From Pseudomonas izuensis (GTDB lineage Bacteria; Pseudomonadota; Gammaproteobacteria; Pseudomonadales; Pseudomonadaceae): a stretch of DNA of 64,000 nucleotides. Numbering within the stretch: the stretch's first letter is position 1; every line of letters begins with the position of its first letter. The notes beneath the pieces are model-generated. The model was not told the origin of the DNA. It saw nothing but the letters and a program-made list of their open reading frames with translations, and did not search any database. The translations under genes were made by a program, and so were the position numbers. Positions 11,962 to 20,955 of the stretch are shown here, one piece after another. The stretch spans positions 78,799 to 142,798 of the forward strand of contig NZ_WTFT01000004.1 of the NCBI RefSeq assembly GCF_009861505.1. The letters are read 5' to 3'.

Positions 11962-13395
11962 ATGCTGCGCAAACTCTCACTGGCCGTTGCCGTGTCTTGT
12001 GCGTCCAATGGAATGGCCTGGGCAGCAGAAGCGCCCTTATCGACCAAAACCGACCTGGTCAGCGTCTACCAGGAAGCGGTGGACAATAACGCCGACCTGG
12101 CCGCCGCCGTTGCCCAATACGGCGCCCAGAAAGAAGTCGTGCCCCAGGCCCGTGCCGGGTTGCTGCCCAATCTGTCCGGTGGTGCCAATGTAGCCAGTGT
12201 GCGCACTGCGGTCGACCAGCCTTCGCTGACCACCAACCGTGATGCCCATTCGTATCAGGCGACTCTGGCCCAGCCACTGTTCCGCGCCGACCGCTGGTTC
12301 CAGTTCCAGGCGGCCAAGGATGTGAATGAACAGGCGGCCCTGCAACTCTCGGCCACCGAGCAGAACCTGATCCTGCAAACCGCCAACAGCTATTTCAACG
12401 TGCTGCGCAGCCAGGACAACCTGGCCTCGACCAAGGCCGAGGAAGCTGCGTTCAAGCGCCAGCTCGATCAGTCCAATGAACGCTTCGATGTCGGCCTCTC
12501 GGACAAGACTGACGTACTGAACTCCCAGGCCAGCTACGACACCGCGCGGGCCAACCGCATCGTTGCGCAGCGTCAGGTGGATGATGCCTTCGAAGCCCTG
12601 GTCACCCTGACCAACCGGCGATACAACTCGATCCAGGGTATCAGCCACAATCTGCCGATCCTGCCGCCGGCGCCGAACGACGCCAAGGCCTGGGTCGAAA
12701 CGGCTGCCAGGCAGAACCTCAATCTGTTGGCCAGCAACTACGCGGTCAGTGCTGCCGAGCAAACCCTCAAGCAGCGCAAGGCCGGCCACGCACCGACCCT
12801 CGATGCGGTGGCGAAATACGAGAAAGGCGACAACGACGCACTGGGTTTCAGTAACCCGAACAACCTTCCCCAGGCGTATGGCGGCAACGTCGAGCAAACC
12901 ACCGTGGGCCTGCAACTGAGTATTCCGATCTACAGCGGCGGCCTGATCAATTCCCAGGTGCGTCAGTCGTACGCCCAACTGGACCAGACCGAGCAGCAAC
13001 GCGAATCCCTGCGTCGGTCGATCGTGGAAAATACCCGCGACCTGCACCGCGCGGTGAACACTGACGTCGAGCAGGTGCAGGCGCGCAAACAATCGATCAT
13101 TTCCAACCAGAGTGCGGTGGAAGCGACCGAAATCGGCTATCAGGTGGGGACACGAAACATCGTCGACGTGCTGGATGCGCAGCGTTCGCTGTACACCTCG
13201 GTGCGCGATTACAACAACACGCGCTACGACTACATCCTCGACAACCTGCGCCTGAAGCAGCAGGCCGGCACGTTGAATCCTGGCGATTTGCAGGACCTGG
13301 CACGTTGGCTCAAGCCTGACTACAACCCGGACAAGGACTTCCTGCCACCGGACCTGGCCAAGGCGGCGGCTGAACAACTCAAAGCCAGACCCTAA
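11962..13395 (+). CDS. tolC: Outer-membrane efflux channel TolC
   Basis: A 477-residue TolC-family trimeric outer-membrane channel for type I secretion and tripartite efflux. A Sec signal peptide spans residues 1-22 (ending GMAWAAE). Two repeated OEP halves follow, each with long coiled-coil helices: one contains VYQEAVDNNADLAAAVAQYG and QDNLASTKAEEAAFKRQLDQ, the other LSIPIYSGGLINSQVRQSYA. The C-terminus has GTRNIVDVLDAQRSLYTSVR. No inner-membrane partner gene is adjacent, so it probably serves several systems, as E. coli TolC does. In E. coli tolC neighbours nudF divergently; here thiC and cytX lie between. Confidence 0.95.
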   Translation: MLRKLSLAVAVSCASNGMAWAAEAPLSTKTDLVSVYQEAVDNNADLAAAVAQYGAQKEVVPQARAGLLPNLSGGANVASVRTAVDQPSLTTNRDAHSYQATLAQPLFRADRWFQFQAAKDVNEQAALQLSATEQNLILQTANSYFNVLRSQDNLASTKAEEAAFKRQLDQSNERFDVGLSDKTDVLNSQASYDTARANRIVAQRQVDDAFEALVTLTNRRYNSIQGISHNLPILPPAPNDAKAWVETAARQNLNLLASNYAVSAAEQTLKQRKAGHAPTLDAVAKYEKGDNDALGFSNPNNLPQAYGGNVEQTTVGLQLSIPIYSGGLINSQVRQSYAQLDQTEQQRESLRRSIVENTRDLHRAVNTDVEQVQARKQSIISNQSAVEATEIGYQVGTRNIVDVLDAQRSLYTSVRDYNNTRYDYILDNLRLKQQAGTLNPGDLQDLARWLKPDYNPDKDFLPPDLAKAAAEQLKARP

Positions 13396-13401
13396 AAGAA
13401 C

Positions 13402-13471
13402 CTGTAGGAGCAAAGCTTGCTCGCGATGGCGTCCTTGAGATCGCTATCGCGAGCAAGCTTTGCTCCTATGG
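13402..13471. repeat. REP hairpin after tolC (copy 1)
   Basis: An inverted repeat with arms containing TAGGAGCAAAGCTTGCTCGC and its reverse complement. It sits 6 bases after the tolC stop in the convergent tolC/waaA gap. It may act as the transcript end for tolC. Confidence 0.9.
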
Positions 13472-13510
13472 GATTTGCGTACACCGCATTGTCGAGGCTT
13501 GATGCAAAAC

Positions 13511-13582
13511 CCGTGGGAGCAAGGCTTGCCCGCGATGGCGTCCTCGAGGTCGCCATCGCGAGCAAGCTTTGCTCCCACAGGG
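13511..13582. repeat. REP hairpin before waaA stop (copy 2)
   Basis: A second inverted repeat with arms GTGGGAGCAAGGCTTGCCCG and a diverged complement (GCAAGCTTTGCTCCCAC). It ends directly next to the waaA stop codon, so the 3' end of waaA mRNA folds into it. With copy 1 it makes a two-unit cluster between convergent genes. Confidence 0.9.
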
Positions 13583-14860
13583 TTAACGGTCGATCAAGCG
13601 TCCCAACCCGTCCAGCAATCGCTGCAATGCGCCCTGATTGGTGCACATGACCTTCAGCCCGGCCTCCGCCATGCGCTGCGCATCCCGCGGCAACTCAAAC
13701 AGGCGCTGCACCGCCAACGCAAGGCCTTCTGCATCTTCCACTTCCTGCAACGCCCCGGCGCTGCGTAGCTGCCCGGCGATTTCGAGGAAGTTGAACAGGT
13801 GCGGACCACTGAGTACCGGTTTGGCCAGTGCCGCTGGTTCCAGCAGGTTATGCCCGCCATTGGGTACCAGACTGCCGCCGACGAACGCGCTGTCGGCCAG
13901 GGCGTAGAGGAACAGCAACTCGCCCATGGTGTCGCCCAGCAGCACTGAAGTGGCGGCGCTGACCGGTTCGCCGCTGGAGCGACGGACCGTGGCAAAACCC
14001 TGCTGCCGGCACAGTTCGAACACCGGATTGAAACGTTCTGGATGGCGCGGCACCAGAATCAGCAAGGTATCGGGATGGCTCGCCAGCAACCGGCGATGGG
14101 CCGCGAGTACCACCTCGTCTTCGCCCTCATGGGTACTGGCGGCGATCCACACCGGGCGATCCTGCGCCTGCCATTGTCCACGCAACTCGGCGGCACGCTG
14201 CAACAGTTGCGGGTCGATGGTCAGGTCGAACTTGATCGAGCCGGTGACCTCGACGGTTTCATCCCGCGCGCCCAACTCACGAAAACGCAGGGCTTCAGCC
14301 TCGGTCTGCACCGCAAACAGGCTCATCTCCGCGAGCATCGGTCCGGTCAGTTTACCAAAGCGTCCATAGCCCCTGGCCGAGCGTTCGGACAGGCGTGCAT
14401 TGGCCAGGGCCACGGGAATTCCGCGTTTGGCGCATTGATGGATATGGTTGGGCCACAGTTCGGTTTCCATGATCACCGCCAGTGTTGGCCGGACCCGATC
14501 AAGAAAACGCTTTGCCGCGCACGGCAAGTCATAGGGCAGGTAGCAGTGTTGGATGCGCGGCTCATTGGCGAACAATGCCTGGATACGCTCGGACCCGGTC
14601 GGCGTCATGCAGGTCACGGTGATCGGAAGCGCCGGATAACGTTGCAGCAGGGCGCGAATCATCGGCGCGGCTGCAATGCTTTCGCCTACCGACACCGCGT
14701 GCACCCAGATACCACCGGGCTTCATCGCCGGCATCCCGTAGGAGAAGCGCTCGCCGATGCGTTTGGCATAAGCCGGCGCCTTGCGCGCCCGCAACCACAG
14801 CCGAATCGCCACCAATGGCAGCCCCAGGTAAAACAGCGCGGTGTAGAGAGTTCTATTCAT
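13583..14860 (-). CDS. waaA: Kdo (3-deoxy-D-manno-octulosonate) transferase
   Basis: WaaA adds Kdo residues from CMP-Kdo to lipid IVA, the first step of LPS core assembly, at the inner face of the cytoplasmic membrane. The 425-residue protein has an N-terminal membrane anchor (LYTALFYLGLPLVAIRLWLR), the N-domain GGIWVHAVSVGESIAAAPMI motif, and the C-domain PNGGHNLLEPAALAKPVLSG nucleotide-binding segment. The ATG at 14860 is chosen over a frame open to 14953, because the family begins at MNRTLYTALF. The start overlaps the LysR gene's end by 8 bases. Confidence 0.96.
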   Translation of the reverse strand: MNRTLYTALFYLGLPLVAIRLWLRARKAPAYAKRIGERFSYGMPAMKPGGIWVHAVSVGESIAAAPMIRALLQRYPALPITVTCMTPTGSERIQALFANEPRIQHCYLPYDLPCAAKRFLDRVRPTLAVIMETELWPNHIHQCAKRGIPVALANARLSERSARGYGRFGKLTGPMLAEMSLFAVQTEAEALRFRELGARDETVEVTGSIKFDLTIDPQLLQRAAELRGQWQAQDRPVWIAASTHEGEDEVVLAAHRRLLASHPDTLLILVPRHPERFNPVFELCRQQGFATVRRSSGEPVSAATSVLLGDTMGELLFLYALADSAFVGGSLVPNGGHNLLEPAALAKPVLSGPHLFNFLEIAGQLRSAGALQEVEDAEGLALAVQRLFELPRDAQRMAEAGLKVMCTNQGALQRLLDGLGRLIDR

Positions 14861-15773
14861 GGCGGCGGAGTTTATCGGTTTTTTCGCCGATCGCCTGCAA
14901 GTGCACGGCAAAACGTTCCGCCAGCCAGCGCGCCGCCGGCCCCAATGGCTCATCGCGCCGCCAGACCAGCTCTACCACCAGGGCCGGCGGCGTCCATTCG
15001 CTGCTCAGTTCGACCATTTGGCCGTGATAGGTCGGGTACTGCACCACATGCCGCGGCAGCCAGGCCCAACCGAGACCGCGCACCAGCCATTCAGCCATCA
15101 CGTAAAAACTGTCGGCTCGCCAGACTTGCGGGCTGGCCGGCTCGCTGCCGGGGTACACGCTGGACTGGGTCGACATCAGCAATTGACGATGCTGCGCCAG
15201 TTGCTGGCAATCGACCTGCGTCTGTCTGGCCAACGGATGGCCGATTCCGCACACGGTGACCATTTCCACACTGCCGAGTACGCGCCTTTCCAGCGCTTCG
15301 GGGATCTGGTCATGGAAGAACAGCAAGCCCAGATCGGCACGGCGCTCCACCAATTTACGCGCGACCTCACCTTGGGCGGCACTGGTCAATTGCACTTCAA
15401 GGCTGGGAAAGCGTTCGGCCAGCGCCTCGAAGCTTTCGATGATCGGTTGATAAGGCATCGCCTCATCCTGAGCCAGGCGCAGGCGAGCCTCCTGGCCACG
15501 CATCATCGCCAACGCCCGACCATTAAGGCGCTCGCACTGGCGCAACACTTCCCGCGCCTCTTCCAGCAAGGCATTGCCGGCTTCGGTGAGTTTCGGCTGA
15601 CGGCCGCTACTGCGGTCGAACAGGCTCACGCCCAGGTCTTCCTCCAGCAGTGCAATCGCACTGCTGACCGCCGATTGCGCCTTGCGCTGGTCCCGTGCCA
15701 CGGCGGAAAACGAGCGTTGTTCCGCGACACTGACAAACAAACGCAACTGCTCCAGATTCCATTGCATGTTCAT
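14853..15773 (-). CDS. LysR-type transcriptional regulator
   Basis: A 306-residue LysR regulator. The N-terminal winged helix-turn-helix spans about residues 5-65 (LEQLRLFVSVAEQRSFSAVA, QSAVSSAIALLEEDLGVSLF), followed by a periplasmic-binding-like effector domain. It is divergent from the SMR pump gene, with a dyad in the shared intergenic region, so it probably regulates that gene. Its stop lies 8 bases inside waaA, so waaA may be partly co-transcribed. The effector is unknown. Confidence 0.9.
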   Translation of the reverse strand: MNMQWNLEQLRLFVSVAEQRSFSAVARDQRKAQSAVSSAIALLEEDLGVSLFDRSSGRQPKLTEAGNALLEEAREVLRQCERLNGRALAMMRGQEARLRLAQDEAMPYQPIIESFEALAERFPSLEVQLTSAAQGEVARKLVERRADLGLLFFHDQIPEALERRVLGSVEMVTVCGIGHPLARQTQVDCQQLAQHRQLLMSTQSSVYPGSEPASPQVWRADSFYVMAEWLVRGLGWAWLPRHVVQYPTYHGQMVELSSEWTPPALVVELVWRRDEPLGPAARWLAERFAVHLQAIGEKTDKLRRHE

Positions 15774-15794
15774 GGCTCAACCCATCTTCCTGGC

Positions 15795-15820
15795 AGATAG
15801 GTAATGACTTTACCGCATCT
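15795..15820. promoter_or_regulatory. Candidate LysR operator dyad
   Basis: The intergenic region between the LysR and SMR genes holds GGTAA-N5-TTACC (15800-15814), flanked by AGAT on the left and ATCT on the right. This near-symmetric site has the size and location expected of a LysR-type binding site. Assignment is by position and symmetry only. Confidence 0.5.
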
Positions 15821-15875
15821 GGAGAATCACTAGAATGCCGACCTCAGAGAGCAACACTTCATAGAGGATTGACCC

Positions 15876-16208
15876 ATGACCGCTTACTACTACCTGGCCA
15901 TAGCCATCTGCGCCGAAGTGATTGCCACTGTTTCGATGAAAGCGGTCAAAGGCCTGAGCACCCCGCTGCCACTGCTATTGGTCATTGTCGGTTACGGCAT
16001 TGCCTTCTGGATGCTGACCCTGGTGGTGCGCAGCGTGCCGGTGGGCGTGGCTTACGCTGTCTGGGCGGGCATGGGGATCGTGATGGTCAGCGTTGCAGCG
16101 CTGTTTATCTACGGGCAGAAGCTGGATGTGCCGGCGATGATGGGGATGGCGTTGATTGTGCTCGGGGTTGTCGTCATCCAGCTCTTCTCCAAAACTGCAG
16201 GACATTAA
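15876..16208 (+). CDS. Small multidrug resistance (SMR) family transporter
   Basis: A 110-residue four-helix protein of the EmrE/SMR family. The essential membrane-embedded glutamate is present at E14 in ICAEVIATVSMK. The family motifs GIAFWML and VGVAYAVWAGMGIV occur in helices 2 and 3, and helix 4 is MGMALIVLGVVVIQLF. SMR pumps exchange protons for lipophilic or quaternary cations, or for guanidinium in the Gdx subgroup; the VAYAVWAG form favours an EmrE-like polyaromatic-cation exporter. It is transcribed away from the LysR gene. Confidence 0.93.
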   Translation: MTAYYYLAIAICAEVIATVSMKAVKGLSTPLPLLLVIVGYGIAFWMLTLVVRSVPVGVAYAVWAGMGIVMVSVAALFIYGQKLDVPAMMGMALIVLGVVVIQLFSKTAGH

Positions 16209-16225
16209 GAACCGAACCGCCATTC

Positions 16226-16318
16226 CCTGTGGGAGCGAGCCTGCTCGCGATAGCGGTGTGTCAGCAACATTGATATCACCTGATACGCCTCCTTCGCGAG
16301 CAGGCTCGCTCCCACAGG
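16226..16318. repeat. REP element pair (GTGGGAGCGAGC family)
   Basis: Two inverted copies (TGTGGGAGCGAGCCTGCTCG and its complement) with about 40 bases between. They sit just after the SMR gene stop and before the FAD oxidoreductase gene. Same family as the elements at 34295, 40763 and 63982. Confidence 0.9.
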
Positions 16319-16384
16319 TACAACAGCCTCTCCAATCTTTGAGCCTGTATACTGCGCCCTCGTCTTGAACACTGAGGTCGCTGC

Positions 16385-17560
16385 ATGCCATCCGTTATTT
16401 CCACCGACGTTTTGATTGTCGGCGCTGGTGTCGCCGGCCTCTGGCTGAATGCGCGCCTGCGCCGCCAAGGCTTTTCGACTGTTTTGGTGGAAAGCGCCAG
16501 CCTCGGCGGCGGCCAGAGCGTGAAGTCCCAGGGTATCATCCACGGCGGTGCGAAATACGCACTGCACGGCGCCCTGACCGGCGCTTCGGAAGCCATCGCC
16601 GACATGCCGCGCCGCTGGCGTGAGGCCCTGGCCGGGGAAGGCGAGCTGGACTTGTCCGGTGTGCGCTTGCTGTCCGAAGCCCATTACCTTTGGTCCCCGG
16701 GCACAATCGCCGGCAACCTCACCAGTTTCTTCGCCAGCAAAGCCGTGCGCGGTCGCGTCGATCAGGTCAAGGGCGACCAACTGCCGCCAGCGCTGCAAGA
16801 CAAGCGCTTCAAGGGCAAGGTCTATCGCCTGGCAGAACTGGTGATCGACGTACCGAGCCTGATCCAGCGCCTGGCCGACCTGGCGGGTGACGGCTTGCTC
16901 GCCGGGCAGAGGATCGAACCGCTACTGGACGGTGGCGTGCTGGTCGGCCTCAAGGTGGACGACCGCGAGATCCGTGCCCAACGCATCGTCTTGAGCGCAG
17001 GCGCCGGGACGGCGACACTGCTCGAAGCACTGGGCCTGAGCCAGCCGGCCATGCAACGCCGCCCGCTGCATATGATTATCGCCAAGGGCCCGAGTCTCAA
17101 ACCGCTGTACGCCCACTGCCTGGGCGGCGGCACCAAACCGCGCATTACCGTGACCACCCACCCGGCCGCCGACGGCCAGTGGGTCTGGTATCTGGGTGGC
17201 GATATCGCCGAAACCGAAGGCGTTGCCCGTGAGCCCGCCGAGCAAATCGCCACCGCGCAGAAAGAACTTGGCCAATTGTTGCCGTGGATCGACCTGAGCA
17301 CCGTGCAATGGGCGACCTTGCGCGTGGACCGCGCCGAACCGCTGCAATCAGGGCTTACCCGTCCCGACAACGCATTCCTGGCCGAGGAAGGTCGGTTGCT
17401 GGTGGGCTGGCCAACCAAACTGGCATTGGCCCCTGACTTTGCCGACCGGGTAATCGCCAGCCTGGCCCGCGATGGCATCCAACCCGGCCCGGCAGTGGCA
17501 TTGCCACCCCTGCCAAAACCGCCGATGGGCGTCCCTGCCTGGGAGCAACTGCTGCCATGA
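16385..17560 (+). CDS. FAD-dependent oxidoreductase (DAO fold)
   Basis: A 391-residue protein with an N-terminal dinucleotide-binding motif (DVLIVGAGVAGLWLNARL, GxGxxG) and a D-amino-acid-oxidase-like fold, including the QSVKSQGIIHGGAKYAL segment typical of glycerol-3-phosphate or amino-acid dehydrogenases. The C-terminus has GRLLVGWPTKLALAPDFADRV. The substrate is not known. The stop overlaps the following aldo/keto reductase start as ATGA, so the two form a coupled pair. They probably act in one small redox pathway. PA4991 is the recalled counterpart. Confidence 0.85.
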   Translation: MPSVISTDVLIVGAGVAGLWLNARLRRQGFSTVLVESASLGGGQSVKSQGIIHGGAKYALHGALTGASEAIADMPRRWREALAGEGELDLSGVRLLSEAHYLWSPGTIAGNLTSFFASKAVRGRVDQVKGDQLPPALQDKRFKGKVYRLAELVIDVPSLIQRLADLAGDGLLAGQRIEPLLDGGVLVGLKVDDREIRAQRIVLSAGAGTATLLEALGLSQPAMQRRPLHMIIAKGPSLKPLYAHCLGGGTKPRITVTTHPAADGQWVWYLGGDIAETEGVAREPAEQIATAQKELGQLLPWIDLSTVQWATLRVDRAEPLQSGLTRPDNAFLAEEGRLLVGWPTKLALAPDFADRVIASLARDGIQPGPAVALPPLPKPPMGVPAWEQLLP

Positions 17561-18369
17561 GCCAGCCCACGCTGCACGACCTGCATCGCCCCCTGGGCAG
17601 CACCGGCCTGATGGTATCTCCCCTGGGCCTGGGCACGGTCAAACTCGGCCGTGATCAAGGGGTGAAATACCCTAATGGCTTCAAGATCCCCGACGATGAT
17701 GAAGCCCGAATGCTGCTCAAGCTCACGCGCGACCTGGGCATCAACCTGATCGACACTGCTCCGGCCTATGGTCGCAGCGAAGAACGCCTCGGCCCATTGC
17801 TGCGCGGACAGCGCCAGGATTGGGTGATTGTCAGCAAGGTCGGCGAAGAGTTTGCCGATGGTCAGTCTCGCCACGATTTCACGGCGGCGCACACCCGACT
17901 GTCAGTTGAACGCAGCCTGCAACGCCTGGAAACGGACTTCATCGATCTGGTGCTGGTGCACTCCGATGGCAACGATCTGGCGATCCTCAATGACTGCGAG
18001 GTCTATGCGACCCTCGCCACGCTCAAGGCCGAAGGCAAGATTCGCGGCTTCGGTTTTTCCGGAAAAACCGTCGAAGGCGGCTTGAAGGCTCTGGAACAGG
18101 GTGATTGCGCAATGGTCACCTACAATCTGAACGAACAGACCGAAAAGCCCGTCATTGACTATGCTGCTGCTCACGGCAAAGCCATTCTGGTGAAGAAAGC
18201 CCTCGCCAGCGGTCATGTGTGCCTCAGTCCGGGGGTGGACCCGGTGCGCGCCAGTTTCGAGCTGTTGTTCGAACACCCGGGTGTTGCCAGTGCGATTATC
18301 GGGACCATCAATCCGCTGCACCTCGCCCACAATGTCGCGACCGTTGTCCAGGTCCTACGTAGCAACTGA
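17557..18369 (+). CDS. Aldo/keto reductase
   Basis: A 270-residue (beta/alpha)8 NADPH-dependent aldo/keto reductase. The catalytic tetrad positions are visible: the aspartate and tyrosine in NLIDTAPAYGRSEERLG, the lysine in WVIVSKVGEEF, and the histidine in LVLVHSDGN. The cofactor-binding end shows VASAIIGTINPLHLAHN. It is shorter than typical 320-residue members. It is translated from an ATG overlapping the upstream FAD oxidoreductase stop. The substrate is unknown. Confidence 0.9.
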   Translation: MSQPTLHDLHRPLGSTGLMVSPLGLGTVKLGRDQGVKYPNGFKIPDDDEARMLLKLTRDLGINLIDTAPAYGRSEERLGPLLRGQRQDWVIVSKVGEEFADGQSRHDFTAAHTRLSVERSLQRLETDFIDLVLVHSDGNDLAILNDCEVYATLATLKAEGKIRGFGFSGKTVEGGLKALEQGDCAMVTYNLNEQTEKPVIDYAAAHGKAILVKKALASGHVCLSPGVDPVRASFELLFEHPGVASAIIGTINPLHLAHNVATVVQVLRSN

Positions 18370-18402
18370 TGCCGCCTCACGCGGCCTTAAGCAGGAGCCG
18401 AC

Positions 18403-19371
18403 ATGCCGCGAACGCTCATAAGAAAGAACCCGAGCAACTTCAAGACCCTGCCGTTATTTGTCGAAGCGACTCCCGAAGGCCTGAGTTATCAAAGCGTCGG
18501 GAGGCCACTCAATTTCTCCCAGATCCTGCAACGACGCCGTCCGGTAACAGTCGCCGACACCGAGCGGTTCGCCCTGGAGCTGGCCAACCTCGGGGTGTCG
18601 GTGCGCCTGACGCTGCATTGGCAGAACCGCGATTACTGGGTGTTGGTGCGCCAGCGCCGGCAAGACCGTGGCGACGTGGTGCTCAAGTTGATCTCCGGCT
18701 ATGTGCCGGCCCATGAACTGAACCTGCCGCTGCACACGGCGATTCAGGAGATCGCCGAGGAATGCCTGCTGGAAACCCCGGAGGGCTGGCTCGGTGGACG
18801 CTTCCACGACACCTGGTTACCGGCCCCTTACTCGTCGGCCCTGCACTACCGTGAAGCCCTGCCGTTTCGCCTTACGTCACTGTCCGGCTCGGCGCGGCCG
18901 GTGCGTTGCGCCAAACTGCCGCTGATCGAACGGCCACGGGCTTATGTGCACCTGCCGACGGCGTCATTGCAGCTGATCTATGATTTGCGTCTGGACGTGC
19001 CCAAGGAAGCCAAATCCCTGAGCCTGTTTCATGTCGATGAACGCCTGGAGGGCGATCAACTGGTGGCCCGCCTGGATCGCAAGCGCCCCGATCTGTACCT
19101 GATGCCCTTGCAGGATGGTCATCCTTTGGCCGAGCTCTACACCCTGAAAAAGGATCAACTGTACCCGGCAAGCACGCGGGGACTGTACCTGGCCGAAAGT
19201 TTTGCCCGGCAAGAGGGGTGGCTGGTGAAGGATGAACGGATTCGCTGGAAGGATTGGGTGAGGCAGCAGGGTTTGACCCCGCCGGGAAAGGATTCGGGCC
19301 TGGCGCTGCTACGCGGGAAAGCGAGGCAGCTGCTGAAGAAGATTGTGCCGCGTAAGAAGGTCAGCTCCTGA
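18403..19371 (+). CDS. Conserved Pseudomonas protein of unknown function
   Basis: A 322-residue soluble protein with no signal peptide or membrane segment and no motif I recognise. AGGAG lies just before the ATG. One stretch, HTAIQEIAEECLLETPEGWLG, resembles a Nudix-type helix but lacks the full box. The C-terminus is very basic (ARQLLKKIVPRKKVSS). Homologues are often labelled as metal ABC transporter ATPase, but no Walker motifs are visible, so that label looks wrong. It lies 33 bases after the aldo/keto reductase and is probably in its transcript. Confidence 0.8.
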   Translation: MPRTLIRKNPSNFKTLPLFVEATPEGLSYQSVGRPLNFSQILQRRRPVTVADTERFALELANLGVSVRLTLHWQNRDYWVLVRQRRQDRGDVVLKLISGYVPAHELNLPLHTAIQEIAEECLLETPEGWLGGRFHDTWLPAPYSSALHYREALPFRLTSLSGSARPVRCAKLPLIERPRAYVHLPTASLQLIYDLRLDVPKEAKSLSLFHVDERLEGDQLVARLDRKRPDLYLMPLQDGHPLAELYTLKKDQLYPASTRGLYLAESFARQEGWLVKDERIRWKDWVRQQGLTPPGKDSGLALLRGKARQLLKKIVPRKKVSS

Positions 19372-19390
19372 AGGTGTACACATAACCCAT

Positions 19391-19419
19391 TGTAGGAGCT
19401 GGCTTGCCAGCCCCTACAG
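19391..19419. repeat. Short REP hairpin
   Basis: A short, partly decayed REP unit (TGTAGGAGCTGGCTTGCCAG followed by CCCCTACA) between convergent genes, the unknown gene and hldE. Same family as the element at 5141. Confidence 0.75.
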
Positions 19420-19428
19420 AGGGTTGTG

Positions 19429-20853
19429 TCATTCAGACTTGCGGATCTTCTCGACAATAGCGGTCGTAGAGCTGTTTTCCACCAGCCCCAACACTTTCAC
19501 CGTCCCGCCATACGCCGTCACGATGTCCGCGCCGACCACCTGATCGATCCCGTAGTCCCCGCCCTTGACCAGTACATCCGGCTTGACCTCGCGCAGCAGG
19601 TTTTCCGGAGTGCCTTCCGGGAAGCTGATCACCCAGTCCACCGCGCCCAGGCCTGCCAGCACGGCCATCCGCCGGTCGACACTGTTGATCGGTCGACCCG
19701 GCCCTTTCAACCGGCTAACCGAAGCATCGTCATTGACCGCAACGATCAGCCGATCGCCCTGCGCGCGCGCCTGCTCGAGGTACGTCACGTGGCCGGCATG
19801 CAGGATGTCGAAACAGCCGTTGGTGAAGACGATCTTCTCGTTGTGCGCACGGGCATCGTCGACGGCCAGCAGCAGTTGTTCCAGGCCTAGCACTCCGCGC
19901 TCAGAACCTTCTTCGCGCTGAATGGCACGACGCAATTCCGGCGCGCTGATGGCCGCCGTACCGAGTTTGCCGACCACGATGCCTGCCGCCAGGTTGGCCA
20001 GACCGACCGCGTGAGGCAATTCTTCGCCTGCGGCAATAGCCGCCGCCAGGGTGGAAATCACCGTGTCACCGGCACCGGTCACGTCAAACACTTCACGGGC
20101 ACGCGCCGGCAGGTGCAATGCCGGATGATCCGGACGCAGCAGGGTCATGCCGTGTTCGCCGCGGGTCACCAGCAACGCGCCGAGTTCCAGGTCATGCATC
20201 AACTGCGCGCCCTTGCTCACCAGTTCGTGCTCGTCGGCGCAACCACCGACGATGGTTTCGAATTCGCTAAGGTTCGGCGTGATCAGGCTCGCACCGCGGT
20301 AGATCGAAAAATCCTTGCCCTTGGGATCGGCCAATACCGGAATGCCACGGGCACGGGCGGCCTGGATCAACACCTGGTGATTTTTCAGCGCGCCTTTGCC
20401 GTAATCGGACAGCACCAGCACCTTGATGCCTTCCAGCAATTCGTCCACTTGCACGGACAATGCCAGGGCGTCGGTCGCGAACGGTTCTTCGAAGTCGATA
20501 CGCAGCAGTTGCTGGTGACGGCTCATGACTCGCAGCTTGACGATGGTCGGCTGGTGCGCAACGCGCTGGAACAACGCCCGCACGCCGGCGCCCTTGAGAC
20601 TGTTGGCCAGGCTGTCGGCGGCTTCATCGTCGCCGGTCACGCCGACCAGCGAGGCCGGCGCGCCGAGGGCGGCAATGTTCAACGCAACGTTGGCGGCACC
20701 GCCCGGGCGGTCCTCGATGTGATCGACCTTGACTACCGGTACCGGCGCCTCAGGGGAAATCCGTGAGGTACCACCATGCCAGTAACGGTCGAGCATGACA
20801 TCGCCGACCACCAAGACAGGGGCTTGATCGAATCGCGGCATGGACAACTTCAT
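19429..20853 (-). CDS. hldE: Bifunctional heptose 7-phosphate kinase / heptose 1-phosphate adenylyltransferase
   Basis: HldE makes ADP-heptose for the LPS inner core. The 474-residue protein fuses an N-terminal ribokinase-like domain (VLVVGDVMLDRYWHGGTSRI; the ATP/anion-hole motif FDVTGAGDTVIS near residue 260) to a C-terminal cytidylyltransferase-like domain (FTNGCFDILHAGHVTYLEQA with the HxGH motif; VKGGDYGIDQVVG). ATG at 20853 is chosen over a start six codons upstream, giving the usual length. The product feeds WaaC and WaaF, encoded 18 kb away in the window. Confidence 0.97.
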   Translation of the reverse strand: MKLSMPRFDQAPVLVVGDVMLDRYWHGGTSRISPEAPVPVVKVDHIEDRPGGAANVALNIAALGAPASLVGVTGDDEAADSLANSLKGAGVRALFQRVAHQPTIVKLRVMSRHQQLLRIDFEEPFATDALALSVQVDELLEGIKVLVLSDYGKGALKNHQVLIQAARARGIPVLADPKGKDFSIYRGASLITPNLSEFETIVGGCADEHELVSKGAQLMHDLELGALLVTRGEHGMTLLRPDHPALHLPARAREVFDVTGAGDTVISTLAAAIAAGEELPHAVGLANLAAGIVVGKLGTAAISAPELRRAIQREEGSERGVLGLEQLLLAVDDARAHNEKIVFTNGCFDILHAGHVTYLEQARAQGDRLIVAVNDDASVSRLKGPGRPINSVDRRMAVLAGLGAVDWVISFPEGTPENLLREVKPDVLVKGGDYGIDQVVGADIVTAYGGTVKVLGLVENSSTTAIVEKIRKSE

Positions 20854-20955
20854 GGAGCAACCCACATACAAAATGAACAGGGGCGCGATATTAACACAGG
20901 GTAGGCCCCCGCTTGTGCGAGCGCTGCAACAGGATGATCCGGTGGGGTTTGTTGC

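Noticed and set aside
13402..13582. Possible CRISPR-like repeat array after tolC
   Set aside because: The units are inverted REP hairpins with no regular spacers, and the same sequences recur singly elsewhere in the window.
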